Shown piece by piece: positions 62,572-64,000 of a stretch of 64,000 bases of DNA. The stretch's first letter is position 1. Each line of letters begins with the position of its first letter. This DNA comes from an uncultured Granulosicoccaceae bacterium. Its GTDB lineage: Bacteria; Pseudomonadota; Gammaproteobacteria; Granulosicoccales; Granulosicoccaceae. The notes under the pieces were generated by a model. The model did not search any database, was not told the origin of the DNA, and saw only the letters and a program-made list of their open reading frames with translations. The position numbers were made by a program, and so were the translations under genes. The stretch is from assembly GCA_937958675.1 (NCBI GenBank), contig CALGND010000071.1:1-64000 (forward strand). The letters are read 5' to 3'.

Positions 62572-63576
62572 ATGCCTAAACCTCTGGAATCCCCTGGCGA
62601 CCTAGTCGCTAATTCCATGCAAGATGTCGATCAGCTTATTCGTAAAAGGCTGGCATCCGATGTGGTTCTCATCAATCAGGTGGCTGGCTACATAATTGGT
62701 AGTGGTGGCAAGCGCTTACGGCCAAGATTGGTCTTGTTATCTGCCGGTGCCTGTGGCCAACCTTTGGCTGGCAGTGTCGGGCTGCCTGCAACTGCAGATG
62801 ACAACGTCATCACATTAGCCGCCATCGTTGAATTCATTCACACAGCCACCTTATTGCATGACGACGTTGTCGATGCCTCTGAGCTGCGTCGTGGCAATGA
62901 CACAGCAAATTCAGTGTGGGGTAATGAGGCGGCGGTGTTAGTGGGGGACTTCCTCTATTCGCGTGCCTTCGAGATGATGGTCGATGTGGACAACATGGTT
63001 GTCATGGGGATTCTTGCCAGCACCACTAACCGAATTGCCGAAGGCGAGGTCATGCAACTGCTAAATGTGCGCGAACCCGAGATCACTGAAGAACAATACA
63101 TCCACGTTATCGAAGCTAAAACAGCGTGCTTGTTTCGGGCGGCAGGCGAGCTGGGCGCGATAAGCGCATCGCAAACACAATTTCAGCAAAGCCTTGCTGA
63201 TTACGGCATGTACTTGGGCACCGCGTTTCAAATTACAGACGACGTGCTCGACTATCGTAGCCAAAGTGACGAAATGGGCAAAAACGTAGGCGATGACTTG
63301 GCAGAAGGTAAAACAACCTTGCCACTTATCTATGCGATGCAACAAGCCAGTAGTGATAAGCGTGAAGTGATTGCCACTGCAATACGTGAAGCAGAGCTAG
63401 CAGCATTGCCGCAAGTGCTTTCAATTGTGAGAGAGACAAATGCAATAGAGCAATCAATTGCTAGAGCCAATATTGCAGTACAACAGGCAGTTGATTCGCT
63501 AAGCAGCTTGCCCTCGTCCGAGTACAAGGATGAGCTGGTTTCGATTGCACAGTACGCGGTGCAGCGCACTAGTTAA
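62572..63576 (+). CDS. ispB: octaprenyl diphosphate synthase (polyprenyl synthetase)
   Basis: 334 residues from the ATG at 62572; an in-frame start 39 bp upstream adds residues not expected in the family. First Asp-rich motif TATLLHDDVVD, GNEAAVLVGDFLYSRAFEMM, second motif FQITDDVLDYRS, with GSGGKRLRPRLVLL at the N-terminus. Builds the ubiquinone side chain from farnesyl diphosphate and IPP, drawing on the MEP pathway represented by ispH. Divergent from rplU, as in E. coli and Pseudomonas. Its stop overlaps that of the convergent DUF11 protein. Confidence 0.96.
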   Translation: MPKPLESPGDLVANSMQDVDQLIRKRLASDVVLINQVAGYIIGSGGKRLRPRLVLLSAGACGQPLAGSVGLPATADDNVITLAAIVEFIHTATLLHDDVVDASELRRGNDTANSVWGNEAAVLVGDFLYSRAFEMMVDVDNMVVMGILASTTNRIAEGEVMQLLNVREPEITEEQYIHVIEAKTACLFRAAGELGAISASQTQFQQSLADYGMYLGTAFQITDDVLDYRSQSDEMGKNVGDDLAEGKTTLPLIYAMQQASSDKREVIATAIREAELAALPQVLSIVRETNAIEQSIARANIAVQQAVDSLSSLPSSEYKDELVSIAQYAVQRTS

Positions 63577-64000
63577 GACTGTTTAGTGTGTTGCGGTGCG
63601 CATGAACTTGCAGCCCTGCGTGTGCGGCAGCGTTGAAAGCCAGCTAACAGTATTAATAACAATAGATAGTCAACACGTCCAGACCCACTGCTACCCGCAC
63701 CAGTGCCCACTTGAGCGCCGTCTGATTGTGCAATGGCTTCACCTGTTTCAGTTAGGGCGTCGATGCTACGGCGGTTGTTAAGTTGGTTGATGTCGCTGAT
63801 AGCATCAAGCTCGATCGCGCTTACGATACGAAGCGTTGGCAAGTCTTGTAGGCTAACAACAAACGATAAGCTTTTACTGTTAAATGCAGGTATATCAAAG
63901 TGTTTGCAAAGTAGAGCCCCTTGATCGAGGCTGCAGTTATTTGGCACACTAGCTAAACTGCTTCCAGCAGGGAAGGTGGTTCTGGTTTGCACTTGGTGTA
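63573..64000 (-). CDS. DUF11-type surface protein with C-terminal sorting tail (C-terminal part, cut by window edge)
   Basis: The frame is open to the window edge; a GTG at 63992 is not a credible start because coding continues beyond it. The ~140 residues seen begin with a DUF11-like strand pattern (TTFPAGSSLASVPNNC, GALLCKHFDIPAF, KSLSFVVSLQ). The end is a tripartite tail: Gly/Ser-rich GTGAGSSGSG, a hydrophobic helix VDYLLLLILLAGF and a basic cluster QRCRTRR. This resembles GlyGly-CTERM signals processed by rhombosortase, although it has ~15 extra residues after the basic part. It is an exported surface protein. Confidence 0.7.
   Translation of the reverse strand, partial: HQVQTRTTFPAGSSLASVPNNCSLDQGALLCKHFDIPAFNSKSLSFVVSLQDLPTLRIVSAIELDAISDINQLNNRRSIDALTETGEAIAQSDGAQVGTGAGSSGSGRVDYLLLLILLAGFQRCRTRRAASSCAPQHTKQS

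Overview
The window is a 64 kb stretch of a gammaproteobacterial chromosome. Its core genes are laid out as in Pseudomonas-type gammaproteobacteria: priA-argS-SPOR protein; metG next to rnfABCDGE with apbC/mrp and dcd on the other side; and ispB / rplU-rpmA-obgE-proB / rpsT / murJ / ribF-ileS-lspA-ispH. The envelope proteins (DUF11, Calx-beta, Big_1-type and EF-hand-repeat surface proteins, a TAT-exported PhoX-like phosphatase) suggest a free-living, probably marine, aerobic Gram-negative. That lifestyle is inference; no rRNA or tRNA gene is present to place it taxonomically. I saw no phage, IS transposase, CRISPR array or plasmid module.

Layout. 1-12.9 kb is the accessory-looking part: the end of an MFS transporter, an abruptly ended DUF11/Calx-beta surface protein, an orphan hybrid histidine kinase, a di-haem MauG-type peroxidase below an amidohydrolase fused to a copper-protein-like (YtkA) domain, a LysE exporter, a ProC-like reductase, and a run of EF-hand lipoprotein, membrane-anchored HEAT protein and serine hydrolase that meets hemH tail to tail at a shared perfect palindrome. 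13.0-16.4 kb is the proton-translocating transhydrogenase operon pntA-pntA2-pntB, whose PntA carries an extra acidic linker and helix-hairpin-helix domain. 16.4-17.0 kb is the only gene-free stretch over 300 bp. It is AT-rich and holds three perfect DnaA boxes, one near-match and four GATC sites, so it is a candidate replication origin or DnaA-titration/regulatory site. 17.0-29.6 kb holds priA, phoX-like, argS, a SPOR protein, hrpA, a YfaZ-type porin-like protein and mazG.

29.6-42.7 kb is mostly on the minus strand: an FAD-dependent oxidoreductase, a YcbB-type L,D-transpeptidase facing a divergent Cys/VPA-repeat envelope protein, then the Rnf electron-transport complex and metG. The rnf operon is split between rnfB and rnfC by an oppositely oriented HpcH/HpaI aldolase gene. 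42.8-50.2 kb holds apbC-dcd-rppH, hemJ with a TlpA-like lipoprotein, a beta-barrel protein with an Ig-repeat lipoprotein, and an HDOD protein. 50.2-63.6 kb is the conserved essential block: isoprenoids (ispH, ispB), lipoprotein maturation (lspA), isoleucyl-tRNA synthesis (ileS), flavins (ribF), lipid II flipping (murJ), proline (proB), and ribosome proteins and ribosome assembly (rpsT, rplU, rpmA, obgE). The right edge cuts into a second DUF11 protein with a C-terminal membrane-sorting tail.

Three themes link the genes: redox energetics (PntAB, Rnf, MauG, HemJ/HemH), cell-wall and surface building (L,D-transpeptidase, PG-binding proteins, MurJ, surface adhesin-like proteins), and replication/translation housekeeping. 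No complete new multi-gene system is obvious. The most unusual items are the DnaA-box cluster, the PntA-HhH fusion, the Cys/VPA-repeat protein paired with an L,D-transpeptidase, the interrupted rnf operon, and a 52-residue Lys/Ala-rich tail-anchored mini-protein. All functional statements rest on reading motifs by eye; no database search was possible.
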